Shown here piece by piece: positions 16,708 through 25,413 of a DNA stretch of 35,415 nucleotides. Source of the stretch: an uncultured Verrucomicrobiales bacterium (GTDB lineage Bacteria > Verrucomicrobiota > Verrucomicrobiia > Verrucomicrobiales > DEV007). The notes under the pieces are model-generated. The model worked only from the letters and a program-made list of their open reading frames with translations. It searched no databases and was not told the origin of the DNA. How positions within the stretch are numbered: position 1 is the stretch's first letter; every line of letters starts with the position of its first letter. The position numbers were made by a program, and so were the translations under genes. The stretch lies in contig CALSSN010000028.1 of assembly GCA_943789025.1 (NCBI GenBank), forward strand, positions 1-35,415. Reading direction: 5' to 3'.

Positions 16708-18099
16708 TCAGTCGACGGCGTCGCAAGAGGCGGAATTTTCTGACTTTTCTCTGGATTTCGAGACCCGCCGGTAGGCGGGATCATTCTCGATCGCCTTGAG
16801 GGCAGTGCGCGTCCTGAAATACCGATCTTCGAGCACATCCCGATCACGCTTGATCCGATCGATTTCCTCGCGCGACGGCCGTATCTCTTCCTCCACCCGC
16901 GCGAGCTTGTAATCGACAACATCTTTGTCGCGCTCGAGATCAATGACCTTGCGTCGCAAACGCCCAACCTGCGCCCGCAAACGATCCACCTCCGCCGCAG
17001 CGGAATCCCCAGACAACGAATCCTCACCTGCACCCGCTTCATTCTGAAGAATCCTTCCAAGCCGCTTCCGCGACTGCTCAATCCATCGTTCGATCCCCTC
17101 GTTCGCGCCAGCTTCGCAATAACTAGCAGTGGCAGCCAACATCAGAAGGCGAAGCAAAGTTGATTCTGACAGAGCTGTTCCAGTCGAAGCAAGCAGCGCA
17201 GCGAGCGCATCACAGACCTGGTCACAGGCCACGGCATCCGGATGGTCTTCTTGCAGCAGCTCCAGAGGCAGGGCCGAGGCTGTCTGCATCTGGTCGAAGG
17301 CCTGCCCGGCCAAAGGAAAAGACGCCGAAAAGAGTTGGTGGAGTTTTCTGGTGATTGTGAGAGTTGATGGCGCTTCCTTCTCGCCACTCTGCTCGATCAC
17401 GGTTTGAGACAGCCCTAGACCCAGGGTCTCATCGACGAGAGAATCCGTTGCTCCAAGGTCGGGTGAGGCGGAGCGCGCAGCGAGCACGAGGGCGTTCCTC
17501 CCTTCTTTTTCGGCGCGTTCAAGGGCGTGCTGTATCCCCCTCATGAAGATGACATAACTGTGGATCGGCCGTGCCTCATCAAAATCCCAAGCCATCTCCG
17601 GCGCATCTCCACTTCGAAGCAAGGAGTCGTAAACCTCCAGCGGGTGGCGATAGATCGCCAACAGCGAGGCAGCAGGCACAGCCTCAAGCCAGAGGTCGGA
17701 AAAGAAGCAGAGCCCCGGATCCTCCACCCCCCAACACCCTGCAGTCGCAAGCTGCCCCGCAAGTTCTCGGATGGCCTCACAATTTTTTTTCTCTGAAAAA
17801 TCAATCTCCGGGCGTATTTCCACAAGACCAGCGGAGCCGCCCCGGCACCCGGTTCGTTCCGGAAAAGCCGCATGCAAAAGCCCATGATGACAGCTTACCA
17901 CCTGGTCTGCGACGACAGTTTTTAACGGACTTTGCCCCTCGGTCACCTGCACTGCCGCCACCTCCGGAGATCCCCTCCCCAAAGCCAGCCCCCGCGTCTC
18001 AAGACGTGCAACCAATCCCCTCGACCCTCCTCCGGGCATCGCCATAATGAGGAGAGGTTTTCCGGGTAAGAGAGGATCCTGCGACTTTTGCCCGTCCAT
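16708..18099 (-). CDS. Sulfotransferase-like P-loop protein with C-terminal coiled coil
   Basis: A 463-residue protein. A glycine-rich PAPS/P-loop-like strand (LLIMAMPGGGSRGLVARLE) opens it. A sulfotransferase-like second half-site follows at about residues 126-165 (WGVEDPGLCFF, then IYRHPLEVYDSLLRSGDAP). Both resemble bacterial sulfotransferase-fold proteins of the cell-surface glycan type. Residues about 370-450 form a heptad-rich, charged coiled coil (VDRLRAQVGRLRRKVIDLER and onward). No signal peptide is seen. Activity on a glycan is a reasonable guess given the neighbouring sugar cassette, but the conserved catalytic residues are not certain. Confidence 0.68.
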   Translation of the reverse strand: MDGQKSQDPLLPGKPLLIMAMPGGGSRGLVARLETRGLALGRGSPEVAAVQVTEGQSPLKTVVADQVVSCHHGLLHAAFPERTGCRGGSAGLVEIRPEIDFSEKKNCEAIRELAGQLATAGCWGVEDPGLCFFSDLWLEAVPAASLLAIYRHPLEVYDSLLRSGDAPEMAWDFDEARPIHSYVIFMRGIQHALERAEKEGRNALVLAARSASPDLGATDSLVDETLGLGLSQTVIEQSGEKEAPSTLTITRKLHQLFSASFPLAGQAFDQMQTASALPLELLQEDHPDAVACDQVCDALAALLASTGTALSESTLLRLLMLAATASYCEAGANEGIERWIEQSRKRLGRILQNEAGAGEDSLSGDSAAAEVDRLRAQVGRLRRKVIDLERDKDVVDYKLARVEEEIRPSREEIDRIKRDRDVLEDRYFRTRTALKAIENDPAYRRVSKSREKSENSASCDAVD

Positions 18100-18213
18100 T
18101 ATGAAATGAAAATCAGCTAACCGATTACCCCATTAAATCGAAGGACGCAACCGGCCCTCATCGGTTGCACCGACTTCGGTGTCGTATTCCGACTGCCATG
18201 CATGTGACGCCTC

Positions 18214-18560
18214 AGCCTGAATCAGACAAAACCCAATTGCCTGCTACCCGAGTTTCCTACCACCATCAGGAACCAAAAAGCCCAAAAGAAAAAGACAACA
18301 GTTCAGCACGGAAGGTAAAAAGTCAGGATCCTCAGCCTCCACCTCCTCGAAGGCGCCTCCCTGAAGCGATGTCTGCGCCTCCCTGGAAATCAGCCCAACC
18401 CTCTTCTGCCAGTGGCAGAAGAGGGTTTTCGAGGAAGGGAGCAGTCGCTTTCGAGCGATCCCGACATCAGCCCGACTCCAAAGACCGAAAAATCGGCCAA
18501 CTGGAGGAAGAACTCACTCGCAAAGTTACTTTCAGCGGTGAGCTCGCATGAGGAACTCGC
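18214..18560 (+). mobile_element. Decayed IS3-family insertion sequence: left end and orfA remnant
   Basis: Several broken plus-strand frames together spell the N-terminal transposase protein OrfA of an IS3 element. The pieces in order are KRKRQQFSTEGK, RILSLHLLEGASL, SDVCASLEISPTLFCQWQKR with VFEEGSSRFRA, and KDRKIGQLEEELTRK. These match the OrfA helix-turn-helix and leucine-zipper layout (HLLEGxxxSDxC...ISPTLFYxWQK). At least two frame breaks and no orfB show that the copy is dead. A 17-bp motif, AGCCTGAATCAGACAAA (18214-18230), precedes it. It recurs with one mismatch at 25414-25430 beside an orfB end, so it is the likely terminal repeat. Confidence 0.7.
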
Positions 18561-18692
18561 CGAGGCAAAAAGCCGCTTGAGGCACCGTGAAGGGACGTTG
18601 GGTCGAACCCTGATCTGCACGATGAGGTCGTCGACAGAATCGAGGCCTGGCTCACCCTCACCTCGATTCCCCAACCCCTTCTGCCTGAACGC

Positions 18693-19367
18693 TCACACTA
18701 GGTTCGGACGCTGGGCGACCACGATAAACTGTTTGCCGAAGAGGCGCCAAGCGAGTGGAATCTGAAGATAGAAGCGAACGAATTGAATGTGCGGCCGACT
18801 TCCACCGGCCATTGTGTAGGGAAGAAATCGATCTATGCACGAGGTTACTTCGAAACCTCGTAATTGTAGCGCTTCGGAGAGAGACAGGTGACTGAGCGGA
18901 AGATAGTGGTCGTAGAAGTCCCAGTAATCGGCGGCCAGGTATTTAATGTTCGGGCCAAGGCAGGCGATCCGGCCACCCGGTTTGAGGCAGCGATAGGCTT
19001 CCGAAAGAGTTTCGTCGAGCAGAGTTTTCTCGCGGAGATGCTCAAAGAAATTACTTGTAAAAATCAAGTCGAGAGATTCGTCTTCCAGGTTCCATGTATG
19101 AGAGCAGTCTTGTTCAAGGAAAGTAACGTCAGGCTCGAGCTTCGAACGCGTGTCAGGATTCAGATCCATGGCAAACTTCTTTTTCGCCGAGAACTGATTG
19201 ACGAATTCACCCCAGCCCGCGCCGAGGTCAAGTGTCACCAAGTCTTCCCCGAATTTGGGTTGGAAGTAGCGATCGATAAGAACGCGCCAAACGGCCTTGC
19301 GGTAGTCGTGTAGTTCGCTGAAGCGAAGTGCGTACTCTTTTTGCAGTTCTGAGCCTAGATGTTTCAT
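18693..19367 (-). CDS. Class I SAM-dependent methyltransferase
   Basis: A 224-residue methyltransferase with a Rossmann-like SAM fold. Motif I is VTLDLGAGWGEF, the acidic strand-2 end is KFAMDLNPD, motif II is LDLIFTSNFFEHL, and the post-motif LSEAYRCLKPGGRIACLGPN is typical of type 11/UbiE-like enzymes. It is the last gene of a minus-strand cassette (two epimerases, then a family 2 glycosyltransferase, then this gene; gap to the preceding gene 46 bases). Methylation of a sugar or lipid-linked intermediate is likely but unproven. Confidence 0.87.
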   Translation of the reverse strand: MKHLGSELQKEYALRFSELHDYRKAVWRVLIDRYFQPKFGEDLVTLDLGAGWGEFVNQFSAKKKFAMDLNPDTRSKLEPDVTFLEQDCSHTWNLEDESLDLIFTSNFFEHLREKTLLDETLSEAYRCLKPGGRIACLGPNIKYLAADYWDFYDHYLPLSHLSLSEALQLRGFEVTSCIDRFLPYTMAGGSRPHIQFVRFYLQIPLAWRLFGKQFIVVAQRPNLV

Positions 19368-19413
19368 ATGGAAATAACCGCAATGGCATGGATTCTTTGT
19401 AAATCAGAGGCGA

Positions 19414-20190
19414 TTAAACCCGGCGTTTGTAATCCCCGCGACTGAAATATTTTTCCAGCCAGCAATACATCACGATAAAAAAGTAGCGACTCCCTTGTTC
19501 CTTCATCTTCAGTTTGGCCACGCCGGCACGGCGGTTGCGCCATGTGATTGGAGTAATCGTATAGCTGTAGCCACGGATCATGGCCTTGAGGGGGATCTCG
19601 ACCGTCAGGTTGAAGTGAGGAGAGAGGAACGGACCGCAGCCATCGATGACATGACGACGGTAGGCTTTGAAGGCATTCGTGGTGTCATTGAGGGGAATTC
19701 CGAAAAGCCACTTAATAAAGAGGTTGGCGAGCCGGTTGACGCGAAGTTTGAGCCACGGGTAGTCGATGACGCCTCCGCCCTTGATGAAGCGACTCCCGAA
19801 AACGCAGTCATGCCCCTCACAGAGAAGATTCCAATAGGTGACAACGTCCCGGCAATCATCGGATTCATCGGCCATCATGACAACGATCGCGTCGCCCTGT
19901 GAGTGCTCAAAGCCCTTGAGAATGGCTCGGCCGAAGCCGTTGGAACCGGTGTTTCTGATGGGCTTGCACTCAGAAACACTCTCCTGAACCTCCATGAGGC
20001 GTTGCCAGGTTGCGTCGCTGCTACCGTCGTCTACCACTATGATCTCGTGAGGGATTGCATTGAGTCTCAGCTCAAGGTGAAGGTGTTCGACGGTCGTCGC
20101 GACACAATCTTCTTCGTCGCGCGCCGGAAGGACGACCGAGAGGAGCTTGGGAGCACTTGTTGTGCTGGGTTGTTTGGCGTCGGCAGGCAT
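19414..20190 (-). CDS. Family 2 glycosyltransferase, polyprenyl-phosphate type
   Basis: A 258-residue GT-A fold enzyme related to dolichyl/undecaprenyl-phosphate mannosyl- and glucosyltransferases. It shows SVVLPARDEEDCVA at the start, EIIVVDDGSSDATW (nucleotide-sugar aspartates), and NGFGRAILKGFEHSQGDAIV leading to the metal-binding MMADESDD. The late GSRFIKGGGVIDYPWLKLRV and NAFKAYRR segments are typical of DPM1-like members. No C-terminal membrane helices follow, so it is probably peripheral at the inner membrane. It starts 3 bases after the epimerase stop, which indicates tight operon coupling. The donor sugar is presumably the product of the epimerases. Confidence 0.9.
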   Translation of the reverse strand: MPADAKQPSTTSAPKLLSVVLPARDEEDCVATTVEHLHLELRLNAIPHEIIVVDDGSSDATWQRLMEVQESVSECKPIRNTGSNGFGRAILKGFEHSQGDAIVVMMADESDDCRDVVTYWNLLCEGHDCVFGSRFIKGGGVIDYPWLKLRVNRLANLFIKWLFGIPLNDTTNAFKAYRRHVIDGCGPFLSPHFNLTVEIPLKAMIRGYSYTITPITWRNRRAGVAKLKMKEQGSRYFFIVMYCWLEKYFSRGDYKRRV

Positions 20191-20193
20191 GGT

Positions 20194-21252
20194 TCAAAGA
20201 GAGCGTGCAAGCCAGCCGGGATTTTCCTCAGCGTGGCCAGCGATCTCATCGAGAATGTCCGAGGTGCTGGTCTGTGGCTGCCATTCCCATTGCTTGCTGG
20301 CACGAGCGTGATCAAGCACCACCCATGGCAGGTCGAAGGCGCGGTCACTGCCGTCTTCCGTGACACTGTGAGCGCCGAAGCGGTCTTCGCACCACGAGGA
20401 GAGTTCTCGAAGCGAGCGGGCAGAGGCAATCCCTCCAGCGAGGTTCTGTATCGGGTTTTTGTCTCCCCCACGGTAATCAGCCTGAGCATGCAGGAGTGGA
20501 ATCAGATCCCTGGGGTGGAGACAGTCGCGCACCTGATGGCCGTGGCCACCGAAGCCGAGATACTTGAGCGGCTTTCGGGCCGCCCACGCGTGGATCCAGA
20601 AAGCGAAGATTCCCTGGTCTGGGCGAGGAAACTGCCCGCCGCCTGCCATGACGCCGCAACGGTTGATCCAGGCGGGAAAGCCGAAGCTGTGCGCGTATTC
20701 GAGGGCGATAGCCTCTGATGCCAGCTTGGTAGCGCCGTAGAGTGAGACCGGAGCCGTGGTCGAAAAGTTCTCGCTGATCCCGGCTGAGGAAACGTGCTCA
20801 GGAAGAACATCCCCAGGAACAAACCGCTCTTTTGCCACCTGAAGCGGAATTTCACGGAGGGCAGGGATAGAATAAACCCGACTGGTGCTCAGGAGGCTGA
20901 AGGCGGCATCGTGGCGCCTGCAGAATTCGAGCAGATTGACCGTACCGCCAAGGTTGTGCTCGACAAGTTGGCGCGCGCTGGTCTGACCATCGACTCCGGC
21001 AAGCACGCTCGGGTTGGCAGCGGCGTCAATGACAAGGTCGGCCGCGGCGAGCATTTCCACGTCAGAGGCCGCCCGGATATCCCCGTGGACGACTTGAATC
21101 CCCTTCCCTTTCAGGTCGGCGAGATTGCTCTCCGACCCGCGGCGCCCGAGCCAATCGATCCCCGAAATACGCACACCCTCGAAGTGATCGAGCCACGTTC
21201 GGGCGATGGTCGATCCGACGAATCCGCAGATGCCTGTGATGAGAATGCGCAT
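20194..21252 (-). CDS. NAD-dependent sugar epimerase/dehydratase
   Basis: A 352-residue extended short-chain dehydrogenase/reductase. The Rossmann motif is ITGICGFVGSTIA near the N-terminus. The active site has the Ser/Thr region STSRVYS and an intact YGATK (Tyr172, Lys176). Segments such as RCGVMAGGGQFPRPDQG and GHQVRDCLHPRDL are typical of CDP-paratose/UDP-sugar epimerase-like proteins. The exact sugar is not determinable. It lies between a paralogue-like epimerase upstream (87-base gap) and the glycosyltransferase downstream. Confidence 0.88.
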   Translation of the reverse strand: MRILITGICGFVGSTIARTWLDHFEGVRISGIDWLGRRGSESNLADLKGKGIQVVHGDIRAASDVEMLAAADLVIDAAANPSVLAGVDGQTSARQLVEHNLGGTVNLLEFCRRHDAAFSLLSTSRVYSIPALREIPLQVAKERFVPGDVLPEHVSSAGISENFSTTAPVSLYGATKLASEAIALEYAHSFGFPAWINRCGVMAGGGQFPRPDQGIFAFWIHAWAARKPLKYLGFGGHGHQVRDCLHPRDLIPLLHAQADYRGGDKNPIQNLAGGIASARSLRELSSWCEDRFGAHSVTEDGSDRAFDLPWVVLDHARASKQWEWQPQTSTSDILDEIAGHAEENPGWLARSL

Positions 21253-21339
21253 GAAGATCGGGAGGGAGAGAAGTTACGGAATGGGTGGCTGGAGATGGCC
21301 GCTTCTGCGGTTATGGTCAGGAACGGATTGGGTAGTTAG

Positions 21340-22392
21340 TTACTGTCCGCGGAATCGCCAACCGTCGACGATCTGCTCGAAGGTATCCCGCAGCGGGTTC
21401 TGTATTTCCCAATTCGGGTAATGGCACTGCATTTTCCTGAGGTCACTGTAGTAGCAGATGTGGTCACCGATCCGATTTTTATCGACATAGGTGAAGACTT
21501 GCGAAATCCCGGTGATTTCCTCTGCAATCTGGAACGCCTCAAGGATCGAGCAGGTGTTTTCTTTCCCTCCACCGAGATTGTAGACTTCCGCCGAGCGCGG
21601 GGACTCGACGAAGGCATGCATGAACGTGGCCACGTCCTCGGAGTGGATATTATCCCGCACCTGCTTCCCCTTGTAGCCGAAAACCTTGTACTCACGCTGC
21701 TCCAAGTTACAGCGAATCAGATAGCTGAGAAAGCCGTGCAGCTCGACTCCCGAGTGATTCGGCCCGGTGAGGCAGCCTCCGCGCAGACAACAGGTGGGCA
21801 TGCCGAAGTAGCGGCCGTATTCCTGCACCATGACGTCGGCCGCCACCTTGGAAGCCCCGAACAACGAGTGCTTGGACTGGTCAATATTGAAGTCTTCGGG
21901 AATTCCCTCTGCATAGGCCGGATCCGCGTAGTCCCAACGGGTTTCATTTTCCACCAGGTCAATCGTGTTCGGGCGGTCGCCATAGACCTTGTTCGTCGAC
22001 ATGTGGACGAAGGGACTCTCCGGGCAGGCCTGGCGGGCTGCCTCGAGAAGATTCAGAGTACCCACCGCATTGGTATCAAAGTCATCGAATGGGATCGCGG
22101 CCGCCCGGTCATGGGAGGGTTGAGCCGCACAGTGGACAATTGCGTCCGGCTTCAGAGTGGCGACAAGGTCTAGTATTCCGGCCCGGTCGCGGAGGTCGAC
22201 CTCATGGTGCTGGAAACCCGCAAGTTCTCTGGCGAGGCGCTGCTGATTCCACCGGGTGCTCCCGGTGGCGCCAAAGAAGACCTCACGCTGGTTGTTGTCG
22301 AGTCCGTGAATCTTGAAGCCACGTTGAGCGAAGAAGGCACAAACCTCCGACCCGATGAGGCCGGAGGATCCAGTGACAAGGAGTGATTGCAT
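21340..22392 (-). CDS. CDP-paratose 2-epimerase-like SDR protein
   Basis: A 350-residue extended SDR beginning [19 protein letters not shown]. It carries the diagnostic pieces of the CDP-paratose/tyvelose epimerase group: [68 protein letters not shown] and DNIHSEDV. The residue in the catalytic Tyr position is Phe178 (FGASK, with Lys182), whereas the neighbouring epimerase has Tyr. This is the first gene of the minus-strand cassette. Its upstream side borders the decayed accessory islet. Phe at the active-site Tyr may alter or abolish the classic chemistry, but I have not tested how common it is in this subgroup. Confidence 0.87.
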   Translation of the reverse strand: MQSLLVTGSSGLIGSEVCAFFAQRGFKIHGLDNNQREVFFGATGSTRWNQQRLARELAGFQHHEVDLRDRAGILDLVATLKPDAIVHCAAQPSHDRAAAIPFDDFDTNAVGTLNLLEAARQACPESPFVHMSTNKVYGDRPNTIDLVENETRWDYADPAYAEGIPEDFNIDQSKHSLFGASKVAADVMVQEYGRYFGMPTCCLRGGCLTGPNHSGVELHGFLSYLIRCNLEQREYKVFGYKGKQVRDNIHSEDVATFMHAFVESPRSAEVYNLGGGKENTCSILEAFQIAEEITGISQVFTYVDKNRIGDHICYYSDLRKMQCHYPNWEIQNPLRDTFEQIVDGWRFRGQ

Positions 22393-22482
22393 GGTTCAGG
22401 CAGAAAAGAACACGTGGGCAAATTTAAACTGCTAGTACAAGAGTTTTGGTTCAAAGGCAACACTCGTCCACACTGCAATCTT

Positions 22483-22560
22483 TCATTTCAGTTCTGATGT
22501 TGATTTGCCGCCGAGTATTTTCCTTGGTCTCTCGTTGATCTCATCCTCCACCAGCTGGAG
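22483..22560 (-). pseudogene. C-terminal remnant of an IS30-like transposase
   Basis: About 25 codons read QLVEDEINERPRKILGGKST then SELK and a stop. This matches the end of IS30-family integrase-core transposases (NxRPRKxLGxxTPxE). Nothing upstream in the frame continues the protein, so it is a short relic at the edge of the islet. An IS3-type origin is less likely but not excluded. Confidence 0.5.
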
Positions 22561-22924
22561 ATCTCCGGTGGCAGCTCCCTCGAAGCTCGAGCCCTTCGGT
22601 GGAAGGTATCGAGCTGCTGGAGGCGCCTCAGGAGATCCGGGATCTGCCGGACTTCGAGATAACCCTAGCGAGGCTGGAGGCGGGTTACTTGCCTCTTCCC
22701 CAGTAAATCAGCAAGAGCTCGACTTCGACTACGCTGCCAATACCCCCCCAGAGCCAGGGCAGGCGGACAAAAAATTGAAGCTGACGGCGCCAGTCATTGC
22801 CCGGCGGATGAAAAATCCCCGGGACGCGAAGGCCGCAGAGGTATAGGTCCATGAGCTCAAAGACTAAGGGAGGGTCTCGACCATCATCCCAGAGAAGGTC
22901 AACAGCGGCATAGTCTGGGCCAAT
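22561..22924. other. Degenerate stretch without a recognisable gene
   Basis: Short frames exist on both strands (for example a plus-strand frame to 22846) but I recognise none. The segment sits between an IS30-like relic and a broken hypothetical gene and is probably debris from earlier insertions. Confidence 0.4.
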
Positions 22925-23280
22925 CTAATGGAATTCCCGACCCTCGAGTAGTTCCCCAACGGCTTTGGGATAGGCGCGGAACTCGGTTGGGTATTCATTC
23001 GAGCCGCCCGACTCGACCGACGCATCGGCATACTCGATCTCGACCCCCCATGACGTGCCATCCATGACTTAATGTAGCAGCTCTCCCACCTCCAAATATC
23101 TACGTCGTTGATCGCTTCCCGGAACTGGGTCCACTGCAAGATCGTGACAGGTACTTACTCCTCCTCAATCTGATCCTCCGACCTGCTCGAGTAGAGCAGG
23201 GTCCGGTCATCCTTCTTAGCAACGGAATACGACGAGCCGAAGAAGCCGCCGATCTGGATCTCGAAAGAGGTAAAGACCAT
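22925..23280 (-). pseudogene. Broken conserved hypothetical gene
   Basis: Three minus-strand pieces line up as one former protein of about 115 residues. A start-proximal part contains GGFFGSSYSVAKKDDRTLLY, then comes a stop. A middle part contains QWTQFREAINDVDIWRWE, followed by a frame change. A last part contains DGTSWGVEIEYADASVESGG and YPTEFRAYPKAVGELLEG. The WxxFxxA...W.W...DGTxW pattern is that of a widespread small hypothetical family of unknown function. At least one stop and one frameshift make it non-functional unless the sequence is wrong. Confidence 0.5.
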
Positions 23281-23461
23281 GTTCTTGCTGGGTTCGCCCA
23301 TGTGATTAACCGGTCGGAGCTCACCCCGCCTTTACGATGAGCCTCTCCGGCCCAAGGCGGATAGTAATAGTTGCCGACGATAGGTTCGGGGGAACTATAT
23401 TGGCTCACTCTAAATCGGACGAGTGCCAAATGTTTTTTGGTTAGAGATATCAGATGTATTC

Positions 23462-24690
23462 CTAGACAAGAATTCCATTGAGATCCGTTCTACAACGCCA
23501 CACCATCGAACCGCTGTCCAGATGGCTGGAGTTGGTTGATAGAACTTTTACATTATCCTCGCCTAAACGATTTCGTAAATCATTCCCCATCGTTCGCGCA
23601 TTAGGCCCAAGCACCTGAGTATCACAAGTTACAATTACGGGCGTTTTTGTTTGAATCTCTCTAAGCTTTGAACGGGCATCCATTGAACCAGCGCCCCATG
23701 CGCCAATCGGCCCAGCAATCGGCCCAGCATCCAGCCTATGACACCACCCCCCATAGACGCGGTGGCGGCTTCTTTAACACTGGTCATGGGCCGGTCATAG
23801 ACGACACCTTTTAATTGCATTCCCTGGTTTTCTGCAGATTCATGTAATTTGGCAGCAACCGAGCCACCAAGAGAAAATCCGTGGATAACAATTTGATTGG
23901 GCTCGAATCCCATGTCGAGCAGTTTGTTAAACATAGCATGCGCATCTTGGTAGACACTTTGTTTACTTGGAAGGCCTCCATCGCTTTCTCCAAAACCACG
24001 GTAATTGAGGCTCATTACATTAGCCTTGTGACCTGATCTTTTTGAATAGAATTCAGCAATTTCACGTCCATAGTTTTCTGCTGTTCCACCAGAACCAGAA
24101 AGCAACAAGACCACCGGCTTTCTAGTATCAGGAGTTCCAGGAGCAACTGTGCTGTCAGCGGGAGAAAAGAAATTGCCACGCAGTTTTTCGTTGTCAGCTG
24201 TTAAACATTCCATTGGCCTGGCATTGCCCATACTGTTGATAATATCTTGATGTCCTCCGATCTGATTTGGCTCTCGGCGATCTGCTTCAGAACCAAATAC
24301 CTTCTCGCGCATCATACGTCCCAACAAATAGGAAACACCACAGGAAATACCATAGGAAATACCTACGGTTGCGACAGCAATAATCCCTTTCCCTGCCAAC
24401 ATTACGTTTTTGAATATTTTTTTAGGCAAACTGCTTTCTTTCGGAACTAAAGGCTCCCGTCTATCCGCGGAAGCAGCAGGATTGAGTCTTTCCAGGGGTG
24501 GTGCGTCAAATTGCTCAAGTGCGCCGCCTGTTATTTGTTGACCGACCGAAACAGCTGTAGACAATCGATTGTTAAAGATACTGGAACGATCGGATGTCGC
24601 AGACTGTTGACTGGCAACTTCTTCCTGTAAGTGTGTTTGGCCTAAATGTTGTGTCCCAATGGAATTTGCACTACTTTCAATACCACTCAT
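23462..24690 (-). pseudogene. Putative type III effector with alpha/beta-hydrolase domain, frameshifted
   Basis: The intact part (24690 down to 23635) is 351 residues. Residues 1-90 are Ser/Gln/Thr/Ala-rich and look disordered, as expected for a secretion signal and chaperone-binding region. Residues about 97-124 are a Gly-rich hydrophobic segment (MLAGKGIIAVATVGISYGIS, then the LLGRMM end). From 190 a hydrolase domain follows: LLLSGSGGTAENY (oxyanion region), LNYRGFGESDGG and the nucleophile elbow HGFSLGG (Ser273). After GVIGWM the frame slips. The other frame continues as AGPIAGPIGAWGAGSMDARS, then TPVIVTCDTQVLGPN and STNSSHLDSG to 23462, and it supplies the probable catalytic Asp and His. 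The slip is at or beside a 12-bp tandem duplication (23704-23727). The gene sits 52 bases downstream of a CesT-type chaperone and is AT-richer than the rest of the window. The effector role is inferred from that pairing. Confidence 0.6.
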
Positions 24691-24742
24691 AAATTATTCT
24701 CTATTATAATTTTCTAAATCTGTTTTCAAAACACTGCTATAT

Positions 24743-25300
24743 TTATATAAAATCTTGAAATCCCTGATTTTTTTTATCGGCAGTGGATTCCCTCGGTGGT
24801 TCTACTCCTTTTCCTAAAATAAGTCCTTCAATATCTTCTGCTTCAGCTTCAGATATTGTGTTCATCAGTTCTACAATGTTTTCAGATTTTAAAAATTTAT
24901 ATTTCCAGGCTTCAGCTAGAACTAGAAACGTATTGAGGCGAGCTTCCAGAATATCTGCATCCAGTTGCTCCAGTGGAACTCTGTCACTCAAAACAATGAG
25001 TTCGTCACCAGGCAAATAAGCAAAAGTTGTCCCTAAGAGATCAGGACTTATGAGATTTAAGGCTAGCAAAGTTTTGTATAATTGCGCCTCATCAATATGG
25101 TCACTATCTAAAATTACGGATTCTGATAATAAAGGTGCATACAAGCTCAGGCACTGAGCCGGCACAACATATTCCAGGGTCAAGTTGGTATTGGAATATT
25201 TAAGCGTACAGACCCCATCGGCGTTTAATTCTAGTCCACTGATACCATTGCGCCCAGCAATTAATGTTAATAGTTTATTTACCTGTGACAGATGTTGCAT
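24743..25300 (-). CDS. CesT-family type III secretion chaperone
   Basis: A 185-residue protein with the CesT/SycE layout over its first 140 residues. An N-terminal helix (VNKLLTLIAGRNGISGL) is followed by short beta strands LELNADGVCTLKYSNTNLTL. Then come the helix and strands around YKTLLALNLISPDLLGTTFA, ELIVLSDRVPLEQLDADILE and a long last helix RLNTFLVLAEAWKYKF. An acidic C-terminal tail extends beyond the usual 130-160 residues. These chaperones bind the N-terminus of a cognate effector, usually encoded next door, which fits the gene just downstream. GC content is clearly below the window average (one 60-base line is about 27% GC), a sign of acquisition. No type III apparatus gene lies in the window. 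Confidence 0.75.
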   Translation of the reverse strand: MQHLSQVNKLLTLIAGRNGISGLELNADGVCTLKYSNTNLTLEYVVPAQCLSLYAPLLSESVILDSDHIDEAQLYKTLLALNLISPDLLGTTFAYLPGDELIVLSDRVPLEQLDADILEARLNTFLVLAEAWKYKFLKSENIVELMNTISEAEAEDIEGLILGKGVEPPRESTADKKNQGFQDFI

Positions 25301-25413
25301 ATCTTTAGTTTCTTTAATTCATATTACCAAGATTATCACTGCTAGGAGCATGTCGGCGTTAGCGTCAGTTTTTAGGTGGGTCTGGCGAACAAGCGGTGTA
25401 ACTGTACTGAGCT

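Noticed and set aside
18397..18427. A 14-bp stem with a 3-base loop followed by TTTT, looking like a strong terminator
   Set aside because: It falls inside the IS3 orfA relic, where the same bases encode the conserved LFCQWQKRVF segment. The T-run is short and no gene ends just upstream.
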